Below are positions 24,494 to 36,263 of a DNA stretch of 64,000 nucleotides, piece by piece (positions within the stretch are counted from its first letter, which is position 1; every line of letters begins with the position of its first letter). The position numbers and the translations under genes are program-made. Source of the DNA: Rostrohypoxylon terebratum (Eukaryota > Ascomycota > Sordariomycetes > Xylariales > Hypoxylaceae). The notes beneath the pieces were generated by a model. The model saw only the letters and a program-made list of their open reading frames with translations. It was not told the origin of the DNA and searched no databases. Where the stretch lies: contig MU385903.1 in NCBI GenBank assembly GCA_022497145.1, forward strand, positions 124,001 through 188,000. The letters run 5' to 3'.

Positions 24494-25897
24494 ATGGCGT
24501 CTACAAGTTACAATCCTCACCCATTGTCTGCACCACCGCAGCAAGGGCAATATCACCACGAATCCTACCAGCAGCCCGCCCCCTCGCAGCAAAACTATCT
24601 ACAACAACACCGACAGCAGCGACAGCAACAGCAACAGCAGCAGCAACAAGCGCCGCTACCACAACCTTCCGAACTGCAAAGATCGGAGCGGATCCGACCG
24701 AAGTCGAGAGCGTTCAGTTTCCGATCGGATAAGAGCCAGAAGAGCGCGAACAACTCTCACCACAAAGTCGAGCTCGTCGAGACGCATGTGGAAAAGGAGG
24801 CGAGAAGACTTCACGGCAAAACTGACCCTACGCTTGCGCTGACAGAGTCAGAACCAGGTACGTTATGAGCTACCGTGGCAAATAATACATCTGGTGGGGC
24901 TAGTCTTGTATGCTGACATTTCAATCTTTAGCTATGGATGCGCAATCAAAGGGAGGTTTTGGACAAGCTCCTCTACGATCTTTCCAGCACAAAGACATTT
25001 ATGGCAACCTAATCAGTATGTGTTATCACCTCTATCTTCACATTCATATTCGTACTAACCCGCTCTGAAGCCGATCCTGACCGATCGAATCCCACCCGAA
25101 ATCGATTTGAGAGGCCTCTCGACACCATTCGAGCATTTGAGGCCGCCATTGATGGCGGATACAACCGCAATTCTATTCTCCGATCAGATTCAGAGTCGGT
25201 GGCGAATTGGAGTAGACGAGGAAGCTATTATGGAAGTAAGTAAACCATTTCTGAGCTCTTCTCCCCAAGCATATACATAATCTTACATGAGAAACCATTA
25301 GACAATCAACCTCGTTTTCCACAGGAGAGCTATTATGGGGGGCGATCAAATTCTGCGTTCCGACCAGACAGTACGATGATGGATCCTAGACAATCTGCGA
25401 TGCACGGTCCGCGAGAGAGCTATTATGAAGGGTACGATGGTGGTCAGTACGGTCGCAACCATGCAGCGCAGAGAATTAGGTATTCGCGAATGCAGTCGGA
25501 CCCGTATGCGAATGGTAACGGTCGTGGGGTTCCCGATAGGAACGTTTACCCCATGCCAAACAACCACCGATCCTATGAAACGGTTGCGTCTGGTTCTGGT
25601 AGTGGCAGTCTGGGCGAGCCGAATGGATATCAGACAGACCCGACAAGCAGCGACAATAGCTCGATCGACCGTCGCTCACCACCCAAGCGCCAGGAACCTA
25701 TTAACGACTACGGTATCAGCTTCGGCCAAGCACCGCAGACCCCCAGTCTCGGCCTAGGTGGACCGCCCGTCCCTCAGAAGGGGAACGGAACTTTATTAAG
25801 GAAGCCCTCTAAAGCCGCGGTGCTTAAGGAGCAGGCGGAACCGCGTCCGGGGGTAGAGAAGAGAAAGAGTTGGTTCAAACGATTTAGTAAATCCTGA
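24494..25897 (+). CDS. DUF2406-family fungal protein
   Basis: Conserved fungal protein matching the DUF2406 family, whose role is not established. Exons: 24494-24857, 24932-25015, 25071-25235, 25302-25897; 402 aa. After a glutamine-rich N-terminus (QQ tract encoded at about 24601-24650) come the family blocks KTDPTLALTESEP, APLRSFQHKDIYGNLITDPD and PTRNRFERPLDTIRAFEAAI followed by DGGYNRNS, continuous only after splicing. The C-terminal half is low-complexity, rich in Ser, Gly, Tyr and Arg, and ends RKSWFKRFSKS, a basic tail that could bind membranes or phosphorylated partners (inference). The start at 24494 is the first in-frame ATG; the preceding 2 kb is gene-free and may be a long leader, as is common for regulatory fungal genes. 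Confidence 0.88.
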
Positions 25898-26834
25898 GTC
25901 TACCACTGGTGGGAGGGCGAAACGGCGGCGTATGCGACGAATTGTGTTCACACTACTTTGCACCACTTACCTTTCGAGATACCCCTATCTCTATTCTGAC
26001 ATTCTCGTCCATTTCCTTCATACACGATCGGGAAATTACCCTAGGCGACACAGTTTTTGACGGTTATCATCGGACCGAATACCAGCAAGAGATTCACATT
26101 CGTCTTCCGAGTGAAGATTTTAGTTTACGATCACGACCACTACGTACATAGTAAGCTCGGCACACAGGTAGTTGGTGCAGGGCCCCCTACTCGATATCCA
26201 TCCACGGCGGGGGATATGAGGGTAGGTTTCAGTGGACCACGATAGGACAGCATCAGGTGGGGAGTTAGCATTCGCAGGACGGTTATGTTCATGAGGTTAA
26301 GAATATACGGAGGAACGAGCAAGTTTGCTAGTCACATACCCTATTGCCTATCCTTAATACCCCTCTTTCCTCATCATCTCCCCAAGAGGACCTACGGCCA
26401 CCGAAGGGGAGTGGCGTGGGAAGAGTTCGGACGGGCTCGCGGGCCTGACTCGTCGACGGCTCTAATAAATAGCCATTTGCTAGGTAGCAATGTCACGCCC
26501 AGTTGGCACATTTTGATTTGTTTACAGCCCATGAATTATGGATTCATTATCGTTGCGTTATTGTTGCGTGGAATAGTACTGAATGCGAGAAGCCTGAACG
26601 CTTCCATTAAGGGTAGCTACCTACATTATGCTCAGCGTGCCCAAATTCATAGGCAAGTAGCTGTGAGCTTCCGACTCTAGATAGGTGGCATTCATCGGAC
26701 CACAGAACGGGCATGTCCCTGCGCTTTCCTAGCATTGCGGTATCTCATATTTAATCGGGCATTCAATCTTATTTCATTCGCAACAAATTGGGTCTTGGAA
26801 GGAAATGACACAGCAATTTCATGGTCTTCTTTAA
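25898..26834. other. Convergent 3' intergenic region
   Basis: Between the stops of the DUF2406 gene and the minus-strand VMA21 gene. A 131-codon frame at 26285-26680 lacks motifs and probably lies in a 3' untranslated region. Nothing else seen. Confidence 0.4.
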
Positions 26835-27367
26835 CTACTCTTTCTTGTTTCCCTTCTTCTTTGCTCCGGCTTGATCCGACTGGTCTTCATTCATGGCTAC
26901 GATCACGTAACCTACGAGAACCACATTTGCCATGATAGCTGCTAGACCGCCAGCATACGTAGAATTACCTAGTTTGATTGTCAGTAATTCGGAGATGCGA
27001 GAGTTGGTTCTAGATACGGCCGAGAGAGGGAGAGGAGGATGTTAGTTCGTACCTCCGAAAACTGTGTTCACCGTCAAGAAGTAAGAACCAATTGGCAGTA
27101 CTACCATGGCTAGAGTGAAGGCTAGGAGCTTAACAATTACATCCCTAATGACCATATTAGATTACATCAAACCCGAGACTTTTCATTCGGATTGAAATAT
27201 GGATAAGGACTACTAGGGAAGAAAGTGGTTTAGCATGCGGAGGCTTTTACTGACATAGGAACAGCCGGCGCGGTGCTACTCGACTGTTGGCCAGCAGAAC
27301 CAACATGGTCATCGTCGTCTTTGTCAAGGATGGTCTTCTCTGTAGATATGATACGTCGAGTTGCCAT
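26835..27367 (-). CDS. VMA21: Vacuolar ATPase assembly protein VMA21
   Basis: ER membrane chaperone needed to assemble the V0 sector of the vacuolar H+-ATPase. Minus-strand exons 27367-27255, 27144-27053, 26968-26835 give 112 aa. The product starts MATRRIISTEKTILDKDDDD, has a first membrane helix in LLAFTLAMVVLPIGSYFLTV, then NTVFGGNSTYAGGLAAIMAN and a second helix VVLVGYVIVAM, ending NEDQSDQAGAKKKGNKKE. The lysine-rich tail fits a C-terminal ER-retrieval signal, as known for the family. The first donor is GTCAGT; it is required for frame. None of the exons is long enough to stand out as an open frame, so this gene is easy to miss. Confidence 0.95.
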
Positions 27368-28514
27368 CGTGTCCTTTGATAGTTATCTTTGAGTTAAGAT
27401 TTCAATTGATAAGGTTGGTAAAGGTCGAGGACGCTTAGGCTTTGGCGGTTTTGTATTACGGGATTGTGCTAAGGTATTAAGGTGCTATTAAGGGGATAAG
27501 GTGCTAAAGTTCGATGAGGCTCAAAGAATCGTTGAATGAGAGTGGGGAAAGTGGATCTATGTATCCTTGTACATCAAGTACTTCAAATTTCAATTGCATG
27601 TGAAGCCTATGTGTTAGAGGTGAGTCAATGTTTGATGGATGTGTCAATGGGGAGAGGTCTGTAAGAAATTGTTTTCTCTAATGTGCAAAATGAAATAGTG
27701 GTGATGAAGAAGCTCTTTGAGGAAGATCAGCTATTAGAACGCCCATTTGCATTATCTGCCTTGGTTGCTTGGTTAAGAAGAATTATGTATTTTATGCACG
27801 TGCATATGTCATATGTACCTGCCCCTTTACTTCACACATGCATGCATGCAGTCAGCACCTATTACCTGTAATTACTATTGGCTTGAGAAAAGCCACATCA
27901 GAAATCTGCCTTGAATACCTTTAGCTATCTACGACCGTTCAATATATTCCTCTGCAAACTCAGTTTCTTTTTTCAATTTCTTCTTGCTGAAGAAAAAAAA
28001 AACTGACCTATATAATGTTGATTTATATATAAATTGGTATCTATCTACATAGTTAACATCGTCTTTCAAGGTACTTAGGTACTTAGAAAAACCAATCAAA
28101 CGGTTTTCCCACGTCAGCTGATAGCGCGCTCTGGAAGTGCCCCATATACCCCATTTTTCCCGCGTTGAGGCGCGTTTCCACCCTGCGCCCCTGCCGTTAA
28201 CCTCGAAAAAAAATAAAAAAAAAAGAATTTAGCACGCAAATCGTCATTCTTTATACATCTTTCACTACTTTACTCAGTCGACAGCATTCACGGCACCTAT
28301 CTAGACTTGAGGACTGGCTACACTTTCATTTCTAATTACATTCCCCTCCCAAATTCACTACCCGCTTTTGATCGTAGCTTTCGATAACGATTCTGCGTGC
28401 GATAAGGAATCCTCTCCCTTTCTGAGTATCAGGTCGAAGCCGTGAAGCTGTCCTTGAGATTCTAGACCTTTGCTGCTACCCTCTACCGAACTTCCTAATT
28501 CATAATTCATTAAT
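27368..28514. promoter_or_regulatory. Divergent intergenic region, VMA21 / FUN30
   Basis: About 1.1 kb between divergent starts. A/T-rich tracts at 27965-28040 and 28205-28230 precede the FUN30 gene; 28085-28200 is locally GC-rich and may be core promoter. No gene seen. Confidence 0.4.
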
Positions 28515-31500
28515 ATGGGACGGACCACTTCACCGTTCCCAGGTAGAGGCCTTGCCTCAATTCCTGGTACTCCGGGGTTGAGTCGTAATAACCAATCTAA
28601 TGGTCGAACACAGACCTCTAAGGCTGCGTATATCGAGATAGAGGATGATGAACTTGATGAACTCATGGATGATAGTGTTCCATGCTCCTCCCCCTACTTT
28701 ACCCAACCAACACAGATAATTAACAGAGCTACTCAGCCTACCCAAATCGTGAACCGGACTACACTACGAGAGCCATCTTCACCACTCGTGCCGGATACTC
28801 CAAGCACGGCTATTGAAGTTCCTGCTTCCTCGCTGTTCCAGCCAAAGACTCAAGCAAAGCCTTCTCCCATCGCGGATAGGAAGCTTGGTGTAGCTAGTAG
28901 AGTCGGGTCGTTAATGGCCCCGGCGGGTACTGCATTTAGACCACCTACGATGCCAAAAGCGTCACACGTAGCTAAAAGCTCTACTAGCAGGAGAGACTAT
29001 CTAGAAATCTCCGACGATGAACTGTTGGAGGACTATAAGAAGCATGACAGTTCCGACGATGACACGCCTGTCAGGGGAGATATACGGCCTTCCTCTTTCG
29101 TAAAGAAAGAGAATAGCTTGCACTCATTGTCAAATCCTGGAGTTGAATACTTTGAGAAAATGGATATTTCTCTAAAAGATATTCGTGATGTCAGGTTGAG
29201 GCACTTGACGAGTCAAGTTTATAAAATCGTACAAAAAGCCAAACCTGGAATTACTGTTCGGGCTTGTAAGGAGGCGTTGCAGAAGGACGTCAGCTGGCAG
29301 GTCTCTAAGGCTGTCGACCTACTGACAGGGAGGCCTAACAAAACTCTGTCGTGGTCGAAAACATTTGAGGCTAGTGGTACATCAGGCACCGGCATTCACG
29401 GTATGGCTGATGATGGTGCTAATACACCTGCAACCTTCACCAAAGAAAAAAATCCCCCTCTACCGAATACCTTGCACACTTTCCTGCGAAAAAATTCATC
29501 CACTTCCAATCCGAACAACATTTCATCTCAGACTTCATCTGAATCTTCCCGTACAAACAATTCCTCTGTTTCTTCCAATTCAATTCATTCTTCAATTAAC
29601 AAAGACACTGTGCGCCGCAGGCGGCTCATACAAGGTAGAAAAACTTCCGCAACCCCATCATCCGCATTGTTTTCCGCACCCTCATCCCCTACTTCTTCTA
29701 TAACAAGCCTTACAGAGTCAAGAGGGGCAACCCCATCAATTGATTCAACAATGAGTTGCGTACAGTCTATTACCCAGCTCGGCCTCGAGCCAGATGATGT
29801 TCCGCAACGTCGCCGACGACTTGTACGTGGTCGTCGTGAACCCACCCCCACCCCCATCACTATCCCATCCGACTCGGAACAAGACATCAAGCCCGCCATC
29901 AAGAAGGGAAAGTTGACGTCCACGAAAGACATCGCAGCGCAATCCAAACTAGTGGAATCGAAGAAGCGCAAAGCAAAAGAGCAACTTGAACGCGAAGTTG
30001 AACCCGAGCCTGAGCTTCAAAACGAATCCGCATCCGTTTCGGACAGCGAGGATGGCTATGAGGAAGACGCCACCGAACCCAGCGCACAGCAAGCTAATGT
30101 GCTAAACTATTTAAACACTTGCACCGCTGAAGCGCTCGGGCGTATGATCGGCTCCGGGCCTAATGCAAAGGTCATGGTCGCAGCACGACCTTTTAAGAAT
30201 ATCGAGGCGGCCCAAAAGGTCGCGCGAGCTGACAAGGGGAGATCGAAGAAGAAGACTAGGACGGTGGCAATTGGAGAGGATATCGTCGAAAAATTGACTT
30301 CCTGGATGGAGGCTTGCGAAGCTGCAACCGCTGTGATTAACGAATGCGACAAGCGAGGCAGTGAGATAAACCGTGTCATGTCTAAGTGGTCAGTTAACAA
30401 GAACGGCATGACCCGAAGCGACGAAAAGGGCCTTGTCGACCTTCCCATCAACGAAAAACCTCGCCTAATGGACGAAGCAATGAAGCTTAAGTCGTACCAG
30501 CTTGTAGGTTTGAATTGGATGGAATTGTTGCGCTCTAAAGGCTACAGCGGCATTCTTGCAGATGACATGGGTCTCGGGAAGACGTGCCAAGTAATTTCCT
30601 TCATAGCAAATCTAGTTGGATCAAAGCCAAAGAAGGGTGCCAGAGCTCCCGTAAGTAACGTCCTAAAGTCCTTTCCCCTTCCTCGACCAACAATTACTGA
30701 CTCATGCTGCTATAGTGGCCTAATCTCATCGTCGTACCGCCTAGCACGTACGAAAATTGGATTTCGGAATTCGAAAAGTTCGCGCCGGAAGTCCGCCTAA
30801 TTACTTACTCAGGCAAAAGCCGCCGAGATATTCGCCCGCAAGATGCCCGCGACTACCATGTGATCTTGACCACATACCCCCAGGTCGAACGTCAGCCAGA
30901 GGACTTGAAGTTTCTCCGTAAAGTCAACCCCTACGTAAGTGAAACCACCCTTCTTATTTTATTATTCTCGATTAGTTTGCTAATTGATTTTTAGGCTGCC
31001 ATTTTTGATGAGGGTCACCGATTGAAGAATTCCCAAAACTTCATCTATAAGCAGATGATGCAGGTTCCTACCGAATGGCGCCTAATCATGACCGGCACAC
31101 CAGTGCAGAACAACTTAGGGGAGCTTCTGACGGTGCTCCGATTCCTCGAACCGACTCTTTTCGAAGAATCTTCCTTTGAGACCTTGAGCACAATCTTCGA
31201 AACAAAGGTTACTAGCAAGGATGTGCTGAACTTCGCGGCGTTAGCATCAGAACGTGTCGATCGCGCGCGTGCCGTGATGTCCCCCTTCATCCTTCAACGC
31301 CGCAAAGAAGATGTCCTGGAGCTTCCCAAGAAGATCGAACGTCTCGAAGTCGTAGGAATGCACGACGCGCAGAAGCGAATTTACGATTCGATCAAGGGAA
31401 AATACCTGCTGCCCAGCGGTGTCAAATCCAAGGGATCGCATCCCTGGATGCAGCTTCGAAAGGCTGCTATCCACCACCAGCTTTTCCGTGATCACTTCGA

Positions 31501-32290
31501 CGATAAGAAAGTTGAGGAAATGGTAGACATTCTCTGGAAGAAATGTTCCGAGGAAGAATTGGGTGTTCAATCCAAGGAACCTCGCCACAAAGCCCTTCTG
31601 TTGGAAGAATTAATGGACAAGTCTGATTTCCAGCTTCATCTGTGGTGTAAGGATTTTAAGGAATATATCGGACACCTCGACATCCCCGCCCGTTCCTGGG
31701 AAAGAAGCCCAAAGGTGCAAAAGCTCCTCGAGTTAGTCCGTGGCTACATGAAGACGGGAGATCGTGTGCTGGTTTTCAGCCGCTTCGACATGGTGATCGA
31801 TATTCTCCGTGAGACCTTGCACCATGCTAACATCAAGTACTGTTGTCTAACGGGTGGTCTGGATACGGCGGCCCGCTTTCCTGAATGCCAAGAATTTACC
31901 AACAATCTCGACATCCCCGTATTCCTCCTTACCACGGGGGCCGGCGGTACTGGCCTGAATCTCACCGCGGCGAACAAGATCATCCTCTTCGACCAATCCG
32001 ACAACCCCCAGGATGACGTTCAGGCGTCGAATCGAGCCCACCGAATCGGACAGACCCGCGATGTCGAGGTGATCCGACTGATCACCGAGAAGACGGTGGA
32101 GCGCCTTATATACAACTCCTGCGTCAAGAAGCTTGTCTTGGCTGCTCGTGTCGAGCGCGAGTTCGGCGCACCTGACGAGGACGAAGAGTCGGTCGAAGAA
32201 CAATGCAAGAAGCGCATGCTTCTAGGAGAAGACGAAGACGAGGTCGACCTCGACCTCGCCGAAGTAGCCCCCGCCAGCCAACGAGTCTAA
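28515..32290 (+). CDS. FUN30: Fun30/SMARCAD1-type SNF2 chromatin remodeller
   Basis: Nuclear ATP-dependent nucleosome remodeller of the Fun30/Fft/SMARCAD1 group, known for heterochromatin silencing and DNA-end resection. Exons 28515-30650, 30716-30934, 30995-32290; 1216 aa. The first ~640 residues are disordered with acidic patches (EDDELDELMDD, EISDDELLEDYKKHD) and a helical block near residues 215-270 (LKDIRDVRLRHLTSQVYKIV) resembling the CUE ubiquitin-binding domain. The helicase starts about residue 655 (LKSYQLVGLNWMELLRSKGY), with Walker A DDMGLGKT and motif II DEGH, the group-typical variant of DEAH. The C-lobe has RVLVFSRFDMVIDIL, TTGAGGTGLNLTAA and ASNRAHRIGQTRDVEVIRL. All three exons are in phase 0. 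It looks complete. Confidence 0.93.
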
Positions 32291-33190
32291 GCCGAGCCGA
32301 GCCGAGTGCCAGGCGGGCGTATATTCGCGGATACTACCCTTCGTGGGCCCTCCGTCGAGACGTATACGAAGCCTATATATATATTTTTTAAAAAAAGCGA
32401 CACTCCGACTTTATAACTCCTGTTCCGATACACATTTGGTACTATTATATACGTACCTGCTTGAACCACACCTCTTCTCACGAATTACACACGTTGGCAT
32501 ACACCCCCTTCTATACCAAAGCGCAGCACGTACCTGCGCTTACCTCGATAAGCCAACCAACCACTTGAACCTCGCCTACCATCAGCGCCATCCGACTATA
32601 TCGGATTATCTAAGTCTCGCGTTTCTGTTTTCCGTTTCCGTTTCCGATTACCTATACTAGACAGCCGAGCAACCGGCACAACCGCATCGGCGTACGCTAC
32701 AGACATAGGACATCATTGGGCATCGGGGGTGGGGTTTTCTTTACATTGGCATTTCGCATTTCGCATTTCGCATTTGCATGTTTCCCCATAGCGAGCTTGA
32801 ACTCATTAGCTAATTGACTATTTTGCTTTACAACTTACTCATGGACGTGTGATGAACGTGAAAGGTGATTTGATCGAATACGTGGGCGATTTAAGCAATG
32901 ATTGTGGCTGGATGTTTCACGACATATGTCTCGGATCTGGTCTTCGGCCCTAAGGCTATTATCTTTAGATCAGCACATGACTGTATTTCAAAACCCACGA
33001 CTCAAAGGTGTTTTTTTTTTTCGATTGACCATCCACCTAGCAATCCATAGATCTTATGTAGATGACCTCGACCTATATCTATCCCAGACGACCTCGTTGC
33101 GATGTCTAGGATCTATAGGTATACATTTCAATGCGAAAAGTGTCATGGTGAATGGTATACGCCGACCAAGCCCATTATTTCCAGCATTCC
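32291..33190. other. Convergent 3' region, FUN30 / HEM14
   Basis: Convergent interval holding both 3' untranslated regions. There are four tandem GCATTTC-like units at about 32750-32775 and a T tract near 33008. No gene seen. Confidence 0.45.
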
Positions 33191-35296
33191 TTACTCTTCC
33201 TCTTCCACTTCCTCTGCCCATCTCTTCCCATACATGGTGATCCACGGCATCGCGATCAAGTAAGTATAATCCGTCGTGAAACCCTTGAGCCCCGTCATCC
33301 CGACATGATCTTTCGGGGAATTATAAGGTGCTGGCGCGTCCCTCTTGGAAGCCCACGAGATAGTTCCCTCGAACCATGGTGGTCCGTGCCCGGTCGCGAC
33401 CGCCATCGCGACGTCGAAACCGGACCGCATGGCCGGTAGGACACCGACTCCTGTGTAGCTTGGTCCGGCGACCGATAACCTACCTTGAAAATTATCCATG
33501 AGCTCTTTGTCTGCCTTCTCCATGCGCTTCCTGTGGCCCACGAATTGCTGCGGTATGCAGTCGCGGCACAGCTTCGCCGTGGTAAAGACTGGCTCCGACG
33601 GATCGATGTTGAGGTGTCTATACACGGCTTCCTTAGCCATAGCCTCGGCCATCTCCTCGGAGGGTAGACTTTTCCAGCCATCCCAATAGTGGCCGCCGAG
33701 CATGGCTGTGAGTTTGGTCCCGGGAATAGGGTCTGGTTGGCTTTGCAGGTCCGAGTCGAAGAGCACGCCGAGTAGGCACTCTCGATTGTTTGGCGTCGAG
33801 GTTGGGATTAGGTACCCGAACCCGTGGTTATTTTCAAGAATACAAGGATTTGGGAACCACATGTTAACGACCATCATGGTGACGGCTTTGGTTTCCTCTA
33901 GCGAAGGTAGGCAGCCGGCAGGTCGGACGAGAGAGGCCAAGTGTTTTGAGAACAATGTGCTGATTACCTGGTCGTATCTCAGGCTGCCTATCTTTGTAGA
34001 GCTAGTTTTAGCTGTTACCTAGGTGGCGACAGTGATGTTAGCACGCCTAGCTGAACTCCTCTCCTAGATGGGATGGAGATCCATACCGAAACTTTCTTAT
34101 TCTCATAGGCTAAAGATGTAATCTCACAATTAGTTTTAATAGAAACGTTCTTTTGTTGCCTCAAGTCCTTAACTAAGGCATTTACAAGAGTGACGAGGCC
34201 GTCGTCGAACGCCATCGATTCAACATGCTTGACCTGTTCAAGCAATAGCTCGATTTCCTTGATATCAGGATTATGACGCATATCAAGAAGCATGAGCCAG
34301 TCCTTAGTTTCGACGTAGGCCTGTTCAGAACGAGGCTTAGCAAGTCTGCTCCTTCGCCATACTCGGTCGAAGATAGAATACTTCACGCTCAACTTGTATA
34401 TGTCGCCTCCGTAAATACCGTGGACTAGGGCGGACAGGACATTTTTGGTGAGCCGGTCGTCTCGGAATATCTGATCGAAAAACTGTCCAATGGAGTCATC
34501 TGGCTCTAACCCGCTAGGACTATTTAACCTAAACCCAAAGTCACACCGGACTGCGTTCAAAGCGGATTTTATCGCTCCCTCATACAGTGGTTCGTTGAAA
34601 ATGTTTCCAAGGGTGGTAAAAAGCTTGCTTGGGCGCATACTGGGCAGCTCAACCAGGTGGTCTGGGTAGTATATGTAGCGAGCATTCGACTTTGCATTAT
34701 GGAGAAGAAGGGAGTCTTGCAAATCTAGGCTGACGATCTACGACAAAGAGAATTGCTATTAGTAAAAAAGTTACATCGTAAGATGGGAAAAGCTAAGAGT
34801 CATAGTATGTACACACCAGATCGTAGAAGACCATATCATCGCATTTTACAGAATTACTATAAGGCCTGAGCATTCGCGGACCGCGCTGGAACAGCACCTT
34901 ATCGTTTTCCCCGCTGCCTACTTGCAGAGTTTCTCCATGTATCCAGCCACCCAGTCGCGAAGATCTCTCGTACAGAGTGATGTGTGCGTTCTTAGCATGG
35001 CGAGCCAGGTAATGGGCAGCAGTGAGCCCTGTGATGCCGCCACCGAGGACGGCTATTTCCCGTTGGCCATTCTTCGCCCCCGTAGTCGCAAACGTCTTAG
35101 CTTGTGTCCGAGGAAGCTTCTGGGTTCGTGCGAGAGTCCATTGGCAACCAATTAACGGGGTGCGAGTCGTAGTTCGAACCACGAAAGAGCTCAGTCGTCG
35201 CGAGGTAGGTGGTCGAGTAGTTGTACTGCGGACGCCATGTCTCGCATTGCTATATGCAGACCTCAGAAGATCAATGAAGACCTTTCGAAAAGACAT
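33191..35296 (-). CDS. HEM14: Protoporphyrinogen oxidase, mitochondrial
   Basis: FAD enzyme of the inner mitochondrial membrane that oxidises protoporphyrinogen IX to protoporphyrin IX, the penultimate haem step. Minus-strand exons 35296-34817, 34737-34087, 34018-33191, all phase 0; 652 aa. The first ~70 residues are rich in Arg, Ser and Thr without acidic residues (mitochondrial presequence). The FAD dinucleotide motif is IAVLGGGITGLTAAHYLAR (about 81-99). Later blocks include LVHGIYGGDIYKLSVK, FDDGLVTLVNALVKDL, NNRECLLGVLFDSD and the C-terminal VAGPSYTGVGVLPAMRSGFD with the FAD-proximal glycines. The stop follows an EEVEEEE tail. A MITE begins 181 bases upstream of the start codon and could affect expression. 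Confidence 0.95.
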
Positions 35297-35503
35297 TTCA
35301 CGAACGAGAGAACCAGCCGTGGCGGCGGAGGTTGCATATTGTTCAAGGTTAGATTGCAGGAATTCTACAAGATTGGAAGAGGAAAGGATGTGACAGTGAA
35401 AGTGGCGTGGTGTGTGCCCTGGGATGGTATTGTGGTAGTATCGACCTCAGCCAAAAAGCAACTTTAGAAGTACCTACTGGTGCTGTCTACAATAACTCTC
35501 ATC

Positions 35504-35528
35504 AGCACCCCCCTACGGGGGGTGCTGC
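35504..35528. repeat. GC-rich hairpin nested in the left MITE arm
   Basis: cagcacccccc and ggggggtgctg are exact reverse complements around a TAC loop, an 11-pair stem inside the left terminal repeat. The mirror copy lies at 35753-35778. Confidence 0.85.
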
Positions 35529-35752
35529 GCATTGATTAGCGAAACGGGCAAGACTAGCGAAATACTTTGAAATAGGCGGGTGTTGCATACAAATTTGAAG
35601 TATACCCGTATAAATGCATAACTCTTTAAATAAATAAAGCCCTTGTTTTTAAGAATATATATGATTTTAAGCCATATCCAAAAGGGTTTAGGGTAATCTT
35701 CGGTTGTCTTCGGAGAATTTTGCTAGTCTTGCCCGTTTCGCTAATCAATGCG

Positions 35753-35778
35753 CAGCACCCCCCCTACGGGGGGTGCTG
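35753..35778. repeat. GC-rich hairpin nested in the right MITE arm
   Basis: Same cagcacccccc / ggggggtgctg stem as in the left arm, with one additional C. The loop is TAC in both arms on the plus strand, so the loop is not inverted with the arm. Confidence 0.85.
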
Positions 35779-36263
35779 ATGAGAGTTATTGTAGACAGCA
35801 CCAGTACCCAGGAAAATATACCAATATACCTAGTACACAGGTGGACCGTGGTGTTTGTATAAATGTACATAAAACCATGCATTATTTTTATGAATTTATG
35901 ATGGTAGGATGGCTGGATGGCTACAATTACCAATCGCATGATAACACTACTAGGTATTACAATCAATCACTCAATCACTTCACCAAACCGTTCAAGTCAA
36001 CACCTTCATTTGGCAAATCACAGAAAGAAAAAATGCAACGGGTATATTGCCTCTCAAAGTACCATGAGAAATCCCATAAGTTTCCTTTTCCTATCACCAG
36101 CCTAACGCCTGCAGCAATACCAAGTCTAGAATCGTGATACCTTCACAAACCCTATTCCGTCCATAGGAACCACAAGTTCATTATCGCCCTCTGTTTCATT
36201 GATTTCCTCAATGCGTCGTCGTAAAAGCCCCATTCATTCCTTGCTTGCTTATTGGTAAACCCT

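Larger units (their letters stand above)
35477..35804. mobile_element. MITE with ~82-base terminal inverted repeats and TA target duplication
   Basis: The ends read ctggtgctgtctacaataac and its reverse complement. The arms 35477-35558 and 35722-35804 are near-identical inverted copies; the main difference is the loop and one extra G/C within an internal hairpin. The element is directly flanked by TA on both sides (35475-35476 and 35805-35806), the target duplication of Tc1/mariner-type transposons. The ~163-base interior is A/T-rich and has no transposase frame, so it is a non-autonomous miniature element. Near-identity of the arms suggests recent insertion or conversion. The superfamily is inferred from the TA duplication only. 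Confidence 0.88.
35297..36263. other. HEM14 upstream region containing a MITE
   Basis: About 970 bases between the HEM14 start and the Nab2 gene 3' end. One third is the inverted-repeat element at 35475-35806. The remaining sequence holds no supported gene; the open frames at 35237-35467 and 35748-36137 run through element arms or lack motifs. Confidence 0.5.

Noticed and set aside
26285..26680. 131-codon plus-strand frame
   Set aside because: Located in the probable 3' untranslated region between convergent genes; no motif.
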